64,000 bases of DNA from DASZGI01 sp035938995 (GCF_035938995.1 NZ_DASZGI010000281.1:1-64000); one strand, 5' to 3'; shown: positions 32,244-41,015, counted from the stretch's first letter. Numbers and translations: made by a program. The notes: generated by a model not told the origin, from the letters alone.

Positions 32244-33436
32244 GCGGGCCACCCGTGGACGGCTAGCAGGGTGCGCATGCGGTGCGCGGCCAGTTCCGGA
32301 TCGCACAGCAGTCCCGCCTGATCGGTCTGCCGGAAGACCTCGACCAGGTGCGCGAGCGGCCGGGCTCCGTGCAGGCCGTCGAGCATCGTGAAGCCGGGTT
32401 GGTGGCCGTTGAGCCAGGACACGAAGGCGATGCCGGTCTTGTAGTAGCGCGTGGGGGCGGCGAAGATCGTGCGGCTGAGGGCTTGTGTCGAATCGAGGAT
32501 CTTGCGCGCCTGCTCGCTGTCGCCTGCGTCGAGCGCCTGCACGGCCGCCGACGCCGCGGGGTAGGTCGCGGCGAAAATGCCCAGCAGTGCGTCGGAATGG
32601 TGCGTACCGTCGCCGACGATCAGCTCGGGGTAGTTGAAGTCGTCGCCGGTGTAGAGCCGCACACCGGCCGGGAGCCTGCGCCGCAGGGTGGTCTCGTGGG
32701 CGGCGTCGAGCAGGCTGACTTTGATGCCGGCGACCTTGTCAGCGTGTGAGTTGATGAGTTCGACGACCGTCGAGGTCGCGGTGCTCACGTCGGGCGAGCC
32801 CCAGTATCCGGCGAGTGCGGGATCGAACATCTCGCCGAGCCAGTGCAGGATCACCGGCTGGTCGACTTCGTCGAGGAGGCGCCCATAGACCCGGAGGTAG
32901 TCGTTGGCGGACGTTGCGACGCGCGCCAGTGCGCGCGAGGCCATGAGCACGACGCCGGCCCCGGCTTCGCGCACGACCGCGATCTGCTCGCGGTAAGCAT
33001 CGGCGACGCGGTCGAGGCCGGCCGAGCCGGAGGGCGGTGCGCTGTCCGCGAGTTGGTCGGTACCGGCGCCGCACACCAGCGCTCCACCAGCGTATTTAGC
33101 GGCGGCCGCGCTGCGTACGATCAACTGACGCGTGGCGGCCCAGTCCAGCCCCATGCCGCGCTGGGCGGTGTCCATGGCGTCGGCGACGCCCAGGCCGTAC
33201 GACCAGATCTCGTGACGGTAGGCGAGGGTCGCGTCCCAATCGAGGTCGCCCGGCGCGCCGGGCGTCGTGTCAGCCCACGTACGCGGGATGACGTGTGCGG
33301 CGGCGTAGACGCTGCGGCTGGCGAGGGGCCGGGACGGCCGGGGCCAGGCGGCGGGCGGGCCAAGCCGCACGAGCTCCGGGTTTCCCTCGCGGTCGGGGAG
33401 CAGGACCGATGCCGGCGCGGCGTTCGCGGCGGTCAC
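32240..33436 (-). CDS. DUF993 / dihydrodipicolinate synthase-like TIM-barrel protein
   Basis: The product has 398 residues and starts at a GTG overlapping the oxidoreductase stop by GTGA. Features include YGLGVADAMDTAQRGMGLDW near residue 80, VILHWLGEMFDP in the middle and ADKVAGIKVSLLD, whose lysine stands where dipicolinate-synthase-like aldolases keep the Schiff-base Lys. The family has no established reaction that I know of. Position between a Gfo/Idh dehydrogenase and an isomerase suggests retro-aldol cleavage of a keto-acid or keto-sugar intermediate. That role is an inference. Confidence 0.82.
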   Translation of the reverse strand: MTAANAAPASVLLPDREGNPELVRLGPPAAWPRPSRPLASRSVYAAAHVIPRTWADTTPGAPGDLDWDATLAYRHEIWSYGLGVADAMDTAQRGMGLDWAATRQLIVRSAAAAKYAGGALVCGAGTDQLADSAPPSGSAGLDRVADAYREQIAVVREAGAGVVLMASRALARVATSANDYLRVYGRLLDEVDQPVILHWLGEMFDPALAGYWGSPDVSTATSTVVELINSHADKVAGIKVSLLDAAHETTLRRRLPAGVRLYTGDDFNYPELIVGDGTHHSDALLGIFAATYPAASAAVQALDAGDSEQARKILDSTQALSRTIFAAPTRYYKTGIAFVSWLNGHQPGFTMLDGLHGARPLAHLVEVFRQTDQAGLLCDPELAAHRMRTLLAVHGWPA

Positions 33437-34596
33437 AGGGCGATCTCCGGAATCTCCACCCGGCGGCCCTCCCTGGACGACTTCAACGCCAGTTCGGCCA
33501 GTTGTACGCCGCGTGCGGCCGACAACAGGTCGTGGCGGTGCGGGCGGCCGGCCGCCACGTCGCACAGGAACTCCTCCCACTGCACCTTGAAACCGTTGTC
33601 CAGGTCGGCGTTGTCCGGCACTTCCAGCCACTGCGCCCGGAACTGCTCGGTGGCGGGCAGGTCCGGATTCCACACCGGCCGCGGGGTTTGCGAGCGTTGC
33701 TGGGCCACGCACCTGCGCAGCCCGGCGACCGCCGATCCGAGCGTGCCGTCGAGCTGGAACTCCACCAGTTCGTCGCGGTGCACCCGAACCGCCCAGGAGG
33801 AGTTGATCTGCGCGATGACCCCGCCTTCGATCTCGAAGATGCCGTACGCGGCGTCGTCCGCGGTCGCGCGGTACTCGAGCCCCTCCTCGTCCCAGCGGAC
33901 CGGGATGTGCGTGACGGCCTTGGCGGTGACCGCGCGGACCGTTCCGAGCAGGTTCTCCATGACGTAGTTCCAGTGGCTGTACATGTCGACCGTGATGCCG
34001 CCGCCGTCTTCGGCGCGGTAGTTCCACGACGGGCGCTGGGCCGGCTGGACGTCGCCCTCGAAGACCCAGTAGCCGAACTCCCCGCGCAAGGAGAGCGCAC
34101 GCCCGAAGAAGCCCTCTTCGACCAGCCGGCGCAGCTTGACCAGGCCGGGCAGGTAGATCTTGTCGTGCACGACTCCCGCCACGACGCCGGCCTCGCGCGC
34201 GAGCGAGGCCAACTCGACGGCCTCCGCGAGTGTCGGGGCGGTCGGCTTCTCGGTGAAGACGTGCTTGCCGGCCGCGATCGCGTTCTTCACCGCAGCCGGG
34301 CGCTGCGCGGTGACCTGGGCGTCGAAGTAGACGTCGATCGACGGGTCGTCGAGCACCGCGGACAGGTCGGTGGTCCAGTGCTGCAGTTGATGGCGCTGCG
34401 CGATCTCGCGCAGGCGATCCTCGTTGCGCCCGACGAGTACCGGCTCCACCCCCAGCCGCGTGCCGTCGGGCAGCAGAACCCCGCCCTGCTCGCGGATCTG
34501 CAGGATCGAGCGGGTCAGATGCTGCCGGTAGCCCATGCGGCCGGTCACGCCGTTCATGGCGATGCGCACGGGCCTTGAGGCAGATGTCGCCGTCAC
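33433..34596 (-). CDS. Gfo/Idh/MocA-family oxidoreductase
   Basis: The product has 387 residues, starting at GTG. The N-terminal Rossmann domain has VRIAMNGVTGRMGYRQHL in place of the usual GxGxxG, LVGRNEDRLREIA and the family hallmark EKPTAPT. The C-terminal domain has DMYSHWNYVMENLLG with the usual His position. It likely oxidises a sugar or cyclitol hydroxyl with NAD(P)+. It is the first gene of the minus-strand block and is divergent from the aldehyde dehydrogenase and ABC genes. Confidence 0.88.
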   Translation of the reverse strand: MTATSASRPVRIAMNGVTGRMGYRQHLTRSILQIREQGGVLLPDGTRLGVEPVLVGRNEDRLREIAQRHQLQHWTTDLSAVLDDPSIDVYFDAQVTAQRPAAVKNAIAAGKHVFTEKPTAPTLAEAVELASLAREAGVVAGVVHDKIYLPGLVKLRRLVEEGFFGRALSLRGEFGYWVFEGDVQPAQRPSWNYRAEDGGGITVDMYSHWNYVMENLLGTVRAVTAKAVTHIPVRWDEEGLEYRATADDAAYGIFEIEGGVIAQINSSWAVRVHRDELVEFQLDGTLGSAVAGLRRCVAQQRSQTPRPVWNPDLPATEQFRAQWLEVPDNADLDNGFKVQWEEFLCDVAAGRPHRHDLLSAARGVQLAELALKSSREGRRVEIPEIAL

Positions 34597-34618
34597 AATA
34601 CCTCCGCCGGGCCGATTG

Positions 34619-34632
34619 GGAATGCGAATTCC
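34619..34632. promoter_or_regulatory. LacI-type operator candidate of the second sugar island
   Basis: GGAATGCGAATTCC is palindromic at 12 of 14 positions with a central CG. It lies 23 bp before the oxidoreductase start, within the divergent control region. The adjacent lacI-family product is the obvious candidate to bind it. Confidence 0.55.
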
Positions 34633-34755
34633 ACGTTAGGCGTGCCGCGCCACGCCCGTCAACATGATGTCTTACGCGGCAGGATGTTTTCATGCGCCGT
34701 ACTTGTGACGTTCGTCCTGGTGTGAGGCGCGATCACGCCATCGGGCCGCTACCTC

Positions 34756-34785
34756 TTGACACGTCTCGGCCACGCCGAATACGTT
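34756..34785 (+). promoter_or_regulatory. Promoter of the aldehyde dehydrogenase and ABC genes
   Basis: TTGACA (34756-34761) and TACGTT (34780-34785) are spaced by 18 bp. The predicted leader of about 85 bases contains a 3-copy 15-bp tandem repeat. Confidence 0.6.
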
Positions 34786-34820
34786 TCCGGGAAGGCGCAT
34801 TCCGGAGCCGCCTGAGCAAT

Positions 34821-34865
34821 CCGCAGTGAACACATCCGCAGTGCACATACCCACAGTGAACACGC
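34821..34865 (+). repeat. Three tandem 15-bp repeats in the leader of the aldehyde dehydrogenase gene
   Basis: CCGCAGTGAACACAT, CCGCAGTGCACATAC and CCACAGTGAACACGC follow one another exactly at 34821, 34836 and 34851. They lie between promoter and ribosome binding site, so they could bind a protein or shape the leader RNA. Confidence 0.7.
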
Positions 34866-34877
34866 AGAGGTGTCCCG

Positions 34878-36311
34878 ATGAGTTCTCCGAGTACCGGGGC
34901 GGCGCAGTACACGGCTGAGGTCTACATAGGCGGCCGGTTCGAACCGCCCGCCTCCGACTGGCTGCCGGTCCTCGACAAGGCGGCGGGCCAGCCGTTGGGC
35001 CGGTACGGCAACGCGTCCGCGGAGCAGGTGGATCGCGCCGTCGCCACCGCGCGGCGGGCTCAGCCGGAGTGGGCGGACACCGACGCGAACACCCGCTGCG
35101 ACGTCCTGCGCGCGTTCGCCGCGGAGCTGGAGCGGCGCCGCGACGAGCTGCTGACGCTGATCATCCGGGAAACCGGCGGAACCGCGGAGAAGGCCGACGA
35201 GGAGCTCGGGCAGTCGATCAACCAGCTGCTCAACTCCGCGACGCAGCTCACGGAGAACGCCGGGTCGATCCTGCCTCCCTACAAGCAGGGCAAGATGTCG
35301 CTGTCGCGCGCCGTCCCGCTCGGCGTCATCGGCCTCATCGTCCCCTGGAACTACCCGATGAGCCTGGCTATGCGCGCACTGGCACCGGGCCTGGCCTACG
35401 GCAACGCGGTGGTGCTCAAGCCCGCTGAGCTCACGCCGATCGCGGGCGGCCAAGTGCTCGCCGAAGCCGCGCACGCCGCCGGTGTGCCGCACGGCCTGTT
35501 CGCGGTGCTGCCGGGCGACGGGCCGACGACGGGCAGCACCCTTTACCACCACCCCGGCCTGGACCTGATCCACTTCACCGGCTCCTTCGAAGTCGGCGCC
35601 GCGATCACCGAGTACGCCGGGCGCGTGGGCAAGCCGGCTGTCACCGAGCTCGGCGGGGACAACGCCTTCGTCGTGCTCGATGACGCGGACGTCGACCAAG
35701 CCGCCAGTTGCGCGCTGTGGACCTCGCTCTGGTACCAGGGGCAGACCTGTATCAGCGCTGGACGACACATCGTGCACCGGTCGGTCGCCGACGCCTACAC
35801 CGAAGCCGTCGTGGAGCGGGTAAGGAAGCTGCGAGTCGGCGATCCCCTGCGCGACACCGTCGACCTCGGTCCGGTGATCACCGCCGGGCAGCTCGCCCGC
35901 TTCCACGAAGGGCTCGTCGAGCCGTCGATCGCGGCCGGGGCGAAGGTCGCCGTCGGCGGCGGGCACGACGGCCTGTTCTACCAGCCGACGGTGCTGACCG
36001 ACGTCACGGCGGACATGCCGATCTTCCGCGAGGAGACCTTCGGTCCGGTCATGCCGATCACCGTGGTGGACTCGGAGGCCGAGGCCCTGGAGCTGGTCAA
36101 CCGCCACAGGACCCTGATGAACTCGGTGTTCACCGGCGACCCGCTGCGCGGGTACGCCTTCGCGCAGCGCGTCGCGAGCAACGAAGTGCACGTCAACGAC
36201 GGCTACGCGCGCCACGGCGGTGAGGGGCAGCTCGCCTCGTACACCCGGCGGCAGTGGATCGGCGTGCAGACCACGCCCGTGACCTATCCGACCTGGGCGC
36301 AGGGCTCCTGA
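34878..36311 (+). CDS. Aldehyde dehydrogenase
   Basis: The product has 477 residues of the NAD(P)+-dependent ALDH family. Motifs: IVPWNYPMSLAMRAL (cofactor region), FTGSFEVG, the general base Glu in TELGGDNAF and the nucleophile Cys in QGQTCISAGR, then ETFGPVMPI. It resembles benzaldehyde or vanillin dehydrogenase-like members more than betaine types. Start ATG has AGAGG upstream. It is divergent from the Gfo/Idh block and precedes the ABC importer in the same direction, so it probably oxidises an aldehyde formed in this pathway. Confidence 0.9.
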   Translation: MSSPSTGAAQYTAEVYIGGRFEPPASDWLPVLDKAAGQPLGRYGNASAEQVDRAVATARRAQPEWADTDANTRCDVLRAFAAELERRRDELLTLIIRETGGTAEKADEELGQSINQLLNSATQLTENAGSILPPYKQGKMSLSRAVPLGVIGLIVPWNYPMSLAMRALAPGLAYGNAVVLKPAELTPIAGGQVLAEAAHAAGVPHGLFAVLPGDGPTTGSTLYHHPGLDLIHFTGSFEVGAAITEYAGRVGKPAVTELGGDNAFVVLDDADVDQAASCALWTSLWYQGQTCISAGRHIVHRSVADAYTEAVVERVRKLRVGDPLRDTVDLGPVITAGQLARFHEGLVEPSIAAGAKVAVGGGHDGLFYQPTVLTDVTADMPIFREETFGPVMPITVVDSEAEALELVNRHRTLMNSVFTGDPLRGYAFAQRVASNEVHVNDGYARHGGEGQLASYTRRQWIGVQTTPVTYPTWAQGS

Positions 36312-36347
36312 TCCCGCGGCGGACCCCGCTAGCAGGGCGCCGAAGCC

Positions 36348-36392
36348 CGCGACATCACAGCTCGCGACATCACAGCTCGCGACATCACAGTC
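36348..36392 (+). repeat. Three tandem 15-bp repeats upstream of the binding-protein gene
   Basis: CGCGACATCACAGCT occurs at 36348 and 36363 and, with the last two bases changed, at 36378. This is the second 15-bp, three-copy array around the same aldehyde dehydrogenase gene, with a different unit. Confidence 0.75.
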
Positions 36393-36438
36393 CACGTGGG
36401 GGGACCCCTAGCACGTCACTGTCAAAGGAGACATCGAA

Positions 36439-37752
36439 GTGCGCAAGACTCACGCGAGGACCGCCGCGGTCCTCGGCCTGGCCGTCACGGCGGCGGTTCC
36501 CTCGGTAGCGGGCTGCAGCTCGTCCGGCTCATCGCCCGCGAGCAGCGGCCCGGTGACGCTGGCCTTTGTCAACTGGGACGGCGGTATGCAGGCCGTGGTG
36601 GACCAGTGGAACAAGGAGAACCCGAACATCCAGGTGAAGCTGAGCAAGCCCGCGGGCACCGGGTACACCCTCTACAACAAGCTGATCACCAACAACGCCG
36701 CCGGCACAAACCCGGACGTCACCGAGGTCGAGTACCAGGCCCTGCCGGCGCTGATCTCGAACAAGGTGATCGTGCCGGTCGACCAGTACGTCGGCGACCT
36801 CTCCGGCCAGTTCAGCAAGGCCTCGCTCGCGCAGGTGCAGTTCGAGGGCAAGACCTACGGAGTCCCGCAGAACATCTGCCCGATGGTGTTCTTCTACCGC
36901 AAGGACATCTTCGACCAGCTCGGGCTCACCGCCCCGACCACCTGGGCGCAGTACGCCCAGGACGCGGCCGCCGTCCACGCCCACAACCCCAAGCAGTACA
37001 TCGGCAACTTCTCCGCGGTCGACTCGGGCTGGTTCGCCGGGCTGGCCCAGCAGGCGGGCGCCAACTGGTGGACGGCCTCCGGCACGACGTGGAACGTCGG
37101 CATCGACGACGCGGCCACCCAGAAGGTCGCCGACTACTGGAGCAACCTGATCCAGCAGGGACTGGTCAGCCCCGAGCCCAACTGGTCGCCGCAGTGGAGC
37201 ACCGACATGGACAACGGCACCATCATCGGCTGGGTCAGCGCGCAGTGGGCCCCCAACCAGCTGCCGTCCATCGCCAAGGACACGGCCGGCAAGTGGGTCG
37301 CCGCGGCGCTGCCCGCCTGGACCGCGGGCGACTCGACCGTCGGCATCTGGGGCGGCGAGACCGAGGCGGTGACGTCGAACTCGAAGCACCCGGCCGAGGC
37401 GGCGAAGTTCGTGAAGTGGATGAACTCCTCCGCGGAGGGCGTCAAGCTGCTGATCCAGAACGTCGACGTGTTCCCCGCGTCGCTCGCGAACCAGAGCCAG
37501 GACGCCCTCAAGACCCCGCCGCCGTTCATGTCGGACCAGCCCGACTACAACACGCTGATGGCGCAGGCGGCGCAGAACGTGCGCACCTTCCAGATCTGGG
37601 GTCCGAACGCGAACGTGACCTTCGACGCGTACTCGAACGACTTCGCCGCGGCCCTGCAGAACAAGAGCCCGCTGTCCGGGGCGCTGACGCAGATGCAGCA
37701 GGCGACCGTCAGCGACATGAGGCAGCGCGGCTTCAACGTCACCACCAGCTGA
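36439..37752 (+). CDS. Sugar ABC transporter substrate-binding lipoprotein, MalE/CUT1 type
   Basis: The product has 437 residues and starts at GTG with AAAGGAG 8 bp upstream. The signal has a lipobox-like SVAGC. The mature part is an SBP_bac_1 domain: VTLAFVNWDGGMQAVVDQWN at the start, VPQNICPMVFFYRKDIFDQL in the middle, and ALPAWTAGDSTVGIWGGE in the ligand cleft region, where tryptophans often stack on sugars. It heads a three-gene transporter set. Compared with the two CUT2 systems of this window it belongs to a separate class that usually takes oligosaccharides or sugar derivatives. Confidence 0.9.
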   Translation: MRKTHARTAAVLGLAVTAAVPSVAGCSSSGSSPASSGPVTLAFVNWDGGMQAVVDQWNKENPNIQVKLSKPAGTGYTLYNKLITNNAAGTNPDVTEVEYQALPALISNKVIVPVDQYVGDLSGQFSKASLAQVQFEGKTYGVPQNICPMVFFYRKDIFDQLGLTAPTTWAQYAQDAAAVHAHNPKQYIGNFSAVDSGWFAGLAQQAGANWWTASGTTWNVGIDDAATQKVADYWSNLIQQGLVSPEPNWSPQWSTDMDNGTIIGWVSAQWAPNQLPSIAKDTAGKWVAAALPAWTAGDSTVGIWGGETEAVTSNSKHPAEAAKFVKWMNSSAEGVKLLIQNVDVFPASLANQSQDALKTPPPFMSDQPDYNTLMAQAAQNVRTFQIWGPNANVTFDAYSNDFAAALQNKSPLSGALTQMQQATVSDMRQRGFNVTTS

Positions 37753-37802
37753 GCCGAACCGCGCGCCACGCCACGACACGGGAAGGAAAGCAACTTCAGA
37801 TC

Positions 37803-38795
37803 ATGAGCGCCATCGGAGACCGGTCCGGCACGCCGCCCCCACCGCAGACGCTGCTCGACAGTGCGAGCGTCCAGCCGGTCTCCGACAGCCCCGAGCCGCC
37901 CGCCCGGGTCCGGCGCCGACGGCACCGGTCGCTGCTGCCGCTGTTCCTGCTCGCGCCCGCCGTGCTGCTCTTCCTGCTGTTCACGGTCGCCCCCGGCGGC
38001 TACGCGATCTATCTCAGCTTCATGAGGATGAAGGTCGGCGGCGGCCTGCTCGGCGACCAGAACCCGACGCAGGTCTTCGCCGGACTGCAGAACTACCACG
38101 CCGCCTTCGCGGACTCGGAGTTCTGGCACAGCATCCTGCGGATGTTGTTCGTCGCGGTTATCGGCGTGCCGGCGACGATCGTCTTCTCCACGCTGTTCGC
38201 CCTCTGCCTCGACGCGAAACGGGCGCGGCTGGTCGGCTTCGCGCGCTTGGCGATCTTCCTGCCGTACGCCGTGCCCGGTGTGGTCGCGACGCTGCTGTGG
38301 GGCTTCATCTACCTGCCCGCCACGAGCCCGATCGGCGGCGCCACCTTCGACTACTTCGGTTCGCGGTCGGTGTTCTTCTCCGTGGCGAACGTCGCGGTGT
38401 GGGGAGTTCTCGGCTTCAACATGGTGGTCGTCTACACCTCGCTGCGCGGCCTGCCCCGCGAACTGTTCGAGGCGGCCGAGATCGACGGCGCGAGCGAGCT
38501 GCAGATCGCGCTGCGCGTCAAGCTGCCGCTGCTCGCCCCGACGCTCACGCTGGTCACGGTCTTCTCCCTGATCGGCGCGCTGCAGCTGTTCAACGAGCCG
38601 AACACGCTGAAACCCATCACTAACGCGATCAGCTCCACCTGGGTGCCATTGATGCGGGTCTACACCGACGCCTTCGTCACCAACGACATCTACAAGGGCG
38701 CGGCCGCCTCGTTCCTGCTGATCGTCCTGACCGTCACGGCCACGGTGCTCGCCAACGCGGTACTGCGCCGGATCTCGCGAAGGAGTGAGCGATGA
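37803..38795 (+). CDS. Sugar ABC transporter permease, MalF type
   Basis: The product has 330 residues. A cytoplasmic tail of about 45 residues, ending in a basic patch, precedes helix 1 (LLPLFLLAPAVLLFLLFTV). The EAA coupling motif is ELFEAAEIDGASELQIALRV. The upstream in-frame extension is a shadow of the binding-protein gene; the chosen ATG follows an AAGGAAAG-like site. It overlaps the next permease by ATGA. Confidence 0.9.
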   Translation: MSAIGDRSGTPPPPQTLLDSASVQPVSDSPEPPARVRRRRHRSLLPLFLLAPAVLLFLLFTVAPGGYAIYLSFMRMKVGGGLLGDQNPTQVFAGLQNYHAAFADSEFWHSILRMLFVAVIGVPATIVFSTLFALCLDAKRARLVGFARLAIFLPYAVPGVVATLLWGFIYLPATSPIGGATFDYFGSRSVFFSVANVAVWGVLGFNMVVVYTSLRGLPRELFEAAEIDGASELQIALRVKLPLLAPTLTLVTVFSLIGALQLFNEPNTLKPITNAISSTWVPLMRVYTDAFVTNDIYKGAAASFLLIVLTVTATVLANAVLRRISRRSER

Positions 38796-39688
38796 CGGCC
38801 GTCGCGACCGCCCTGCGACCCGCCCCGCCGGCCCGCCGGGCGCCGGCGCACCGCTCGCGGACCAACCTGATCCCCACGGTCATCCTGCTGGTCGGCGCGC
38901 TGTACTGCGTCCTGCCCGTGGTGTGGATCCTGATCGCCTCCACCAAGACCAACGGCGAGCTGTTCTCCACCCCGCCGTTCGAGCCGACCTTCCACGGCGG
39001 CTTCGTCACGAACATGCGGGCGCTGTTCACCTACGACAACGGCATCTTCTACCGCTGGGCGATCAACTCGGTCATCTACGCCGTCGGCGGCGCCGCGCTC
39101 TCCACGATCGTCTGCGGCGCCGCGGGCTACGCCCTCGGCAAGTACCGGTTCCCGGGCAGCGTGGTGCTCTTCCGGCTCATCGTCGCGGCGGTGTTGCTCC
39201 CGCAGATCATGCTGGCGATTCCGCAGTTCCTACTGCTGGCGAAGTTCGGGATGACCAACAACTACGCCGCGGTGCTCCTGCCGCAGCTGGTCAGCCCGTT
39301 CGCCATCTATCTGTGCAAGATCTACGCCGAGGCCTCGGTCAACGACGAGGTGATCGAGGCGGCCCGGGTCGACGGGGCGACGGAGTGGCGGATCTTCCTG
39401 TCCATCGGCGCGCGGTTGTTGTCCCCGGCGCTGGTGACTGTCTTCCTGCTGCAGTTCATCGGCATCTGGAACAACTTCCTGCTGCCCTATGTGATGCTCA
39501 ACAGGGATCAGCTCTTCCCGCTCACAGAAGGGCTGTACGGGCTGCTGATCATCACCGGCGGCCAGGCGGCGCAGTACTCGATCGTCATCGCGGGCGTGCT
39601 CGTGTCGATCGTCCCGCTGGCCATCCTGTTCCTCTCGTTGCAGCGGTACTGGCGGGTCGATCTCATCTCCGGAGGCGTGAAGGCATGA
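38792..39688 (+). CDS. Sugar ABC transporter permease, MalG type
   Basis: The product has 298 residues, with six predicted helices and the EAA motif EVIEAARVDGATEWRIFLSI. The C-terminal end (LQRYWRVDLISGGVKA) is typical of MalG-type permeases. It overlaps both neighbours by ATGA. No ATPase gene accompanies the set. In actinomycetes such importers share a general ATPase (MsiK type) encoded elsewhere, and that is the likely case here. Confidence 0.9.
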   Translation: MTAVATALRPAPPARRAPAHRSRTNLIPTVILLVGALYCVLPVVWILIASTKTNGELFSTPPFEPTFHGGFVTNMRALFTYDNGIFYRWAINSVIYAVGGAALSTIVCGAAGYALGKYRFPGSVVLFRLIVAAVLLPQIMLAIPQFLLLAKFGMTNNYAAVLLPQLVSPFAIYLCKIYAEASVNDEVIEAARVDGATEWRIFLSIGARLLSPALVTVFLLQFIGIWNNFLLPYVMLNRDQLFPLTEGLYGLLIITGGQAAQYSIVIAGVLVSIVPLAILFLSLQRYWRVDLISGGVKA

Positions 39689-40638
39689 CGGCAGAGCCCG
39701 GCGAGCGCATGCGGGAACTCCCTCGCGTCGGCTTCGGCGCCGCCGCCATCACATACCCGAACGTCCCCGCCGCGCAGGCCGAGGATTGTCTCGAGGCGGC
39801 CTGGGAGAGCGGGATGCGCTACTTCGACACCGCCCCCATGTACGGTGGCGGACGGTCGGAACGCCTCCTGGGCTCGATGCTGCGCAGTCGGCCGCGCGGC
39901 GAGTACCTGTTGAGCACCAAGGTCGGTCGCCTGGTGCGGCCCGGCCATCCCGACACCGCGCGCACCGGTGCGGAGTGGATCTACGACTACAGCCGAGACG
40001 GCGTGCTGGCCTCGCTGGAGGAGAGCCTTCAGCGGCTGGGCGTCGACCGCGTGGACATGGTCTTCATCCACGACCCCGACAGCCACTGGCAAGAAGCCCT
40101 CGACGGCGCGTGGCCGACCCTGGCCAAGCTTCGGGACGAAGGCGTGATCCGCGCGGCCGGAGTCGGCATGACGCAGGCGCCGATGCTGGCCCGGTTCATC
40201 CGCGAGACAGACCTCGACGTCGTCCTCGAGGCCGGCGTCTATTCGCTGCTTGACATGCAGGCCCGCCTGGAGCTGCTCCCCGAGGCCGAGCGCCGCGGAG
40301 TCACCGTCATCGCGGCCCAGGCCATGCACGGCGGGCTGATCGACGGCGCGCCGAATCCGCAGTTCCGGTACCGTCCGGTCGACGAGGAGATCCGGGCGAA
40401 GGTGGCGCGGATCGCCGGGATCTGCCACGAGTACGGCGTGCCCACCGCGGCCGCGGCCATCCAGTTCCCGCTGGGACATCCGATGGTCGGCTGCGTCCTG
40501 ACCGGCCCCGGGTCGCGGGAGCAGCTGAGGGAGAATCTGGCGTGGGCCGCGCTGCCGATCCCGCCGGCCGTCTGGGCGCGGCTGCGGGAGGAGGGGCTGC
40601 TGCCGCCGGACGTCCCGGTGCCCTCCGCGAGCGCGTGA
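39685..40638 (+). CDS. Aldo/keto reductase, D-threo-aldose (L-fucose) 1-dehydrogenase-like
   Basis: The product has 317 residues. It begins PRVGFGAAAITYP, and YFDTAPMYGGGRSERLLGSM contains the catalytic Asp and Tyr. Catalytic Lys is in LLSTKVGR and His in DMVFIHDPD, so the tetrad is complete. The GxGRSERLLG segment and overall pattern match D-threo-aldose 1-dehydrogenases, which oxidise L-fucose or D-arabinose to the lactone. ATG overlaps the permease stop, so it is made with the importer and probably acts on the imported sugar. Confidence 0.87.
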   Translation: MTAEPGERMRELPRVGFGAAAITYPNVPAAQAEDCLEAAWESGMRYFDTAPMYGGGRSERLLGSMLRSRPRGEYLLSTKVGRLVRPGHPDTARTGAEWIYDYSRDGVLASLEESLQRLGVDRVDMVFIHDPDSHWQEALDGAWPTLAKLRDEGVIRAAGVGMTQAPMLARFIRETDLDVVLEAGVYSLLDMQARLELLPEAERRGVTVIAAQAMHGGLIDGAPNPQFRYRPVDEEIRAKVARIAGICHEYGVPTAAAAIQFPLGHPMVGCVLTGPGSREQLRENLAWAALPIPPAVWARLREEGLLPPDVPVPSASA

Positions 40639-40647
40639 TCGCCTGCT

Positions 40648-40676
40648 ACGGCCGCCGGTGATCCGGTGGCGGCCGT
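40648..40676 (+). terminator. Hairpin after the aldo/keto reductase gene
   Basis: ACGGCCGCC (40648-40656) pairs with GGCGGCCGT (40668-40676), 10 bp after the stop codon. Confidence 0.6.
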
Positions 40677-40756
40677 CGAGACGCAGAGCAGAGATATGCC
40701 TCTACGGCGCGCGTCAGTCGGGGCTGGTCAGATCCTGACGACGACTTTTCCTTGGC

Positions 40757-40873
40757 ATGGTCGGCGGGCACGGCATGGCGCACATGCCGCTGGGCAACTA
40801 TGGCTTCAGCGCCAAGTTCGGTTGGGCCGACGACCGGTTCGGCGTCTCCTGGCAGCTGAATCTGGCGGCGTGA
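40757..40873 (+). pseudogene. C-terminal remnant of a PhnB-like VOC gene
   Basis: A 38-codon frame ending in TGA (40871-40873) reads MPLGNYGFSAKFGWADDRFG and then VSWQLNLAA. This is the conserved end of PhnB-like '3-demethylubiquinone-9 3-methyltransferase' VOC proteins (MPL..Y.FS..FGW..D.FGVSWQL). The first two thirds of the gene are missing and no ribosome binding site precedes it. It is a clear fragment of a lost gene. The remaining bases of 40677-41015 show no other gene. Confidence 0.65.
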
Positions 40874-41015
40874 AGGCGCGTCGGCGTCGTTCAAGGGACC
40901 AATCTCGGCCAAGCTTTCCCTATCCCGTTTCCGTGGTCGTATGATCGCAGTGCGTGCCGACCGCCCGCACGGGGGCGCGGTGCGGAGATCCGCGACGCGA
41001 ACGAGGGGAGCGGGC

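Noticed and set aside
34821..34865. CRISPR-like array
   Set aside because: Units are 15 bp, contiguous, with no spacers and only three copies.
34749..36395. Long antisense frame covering the aldehyde dehydrogenase gene
   Set aside because: Composition (Val/Gly/Arg) and perfect codon-phase overlap mark it as the shadow of a real gene in GC-rich DNA.
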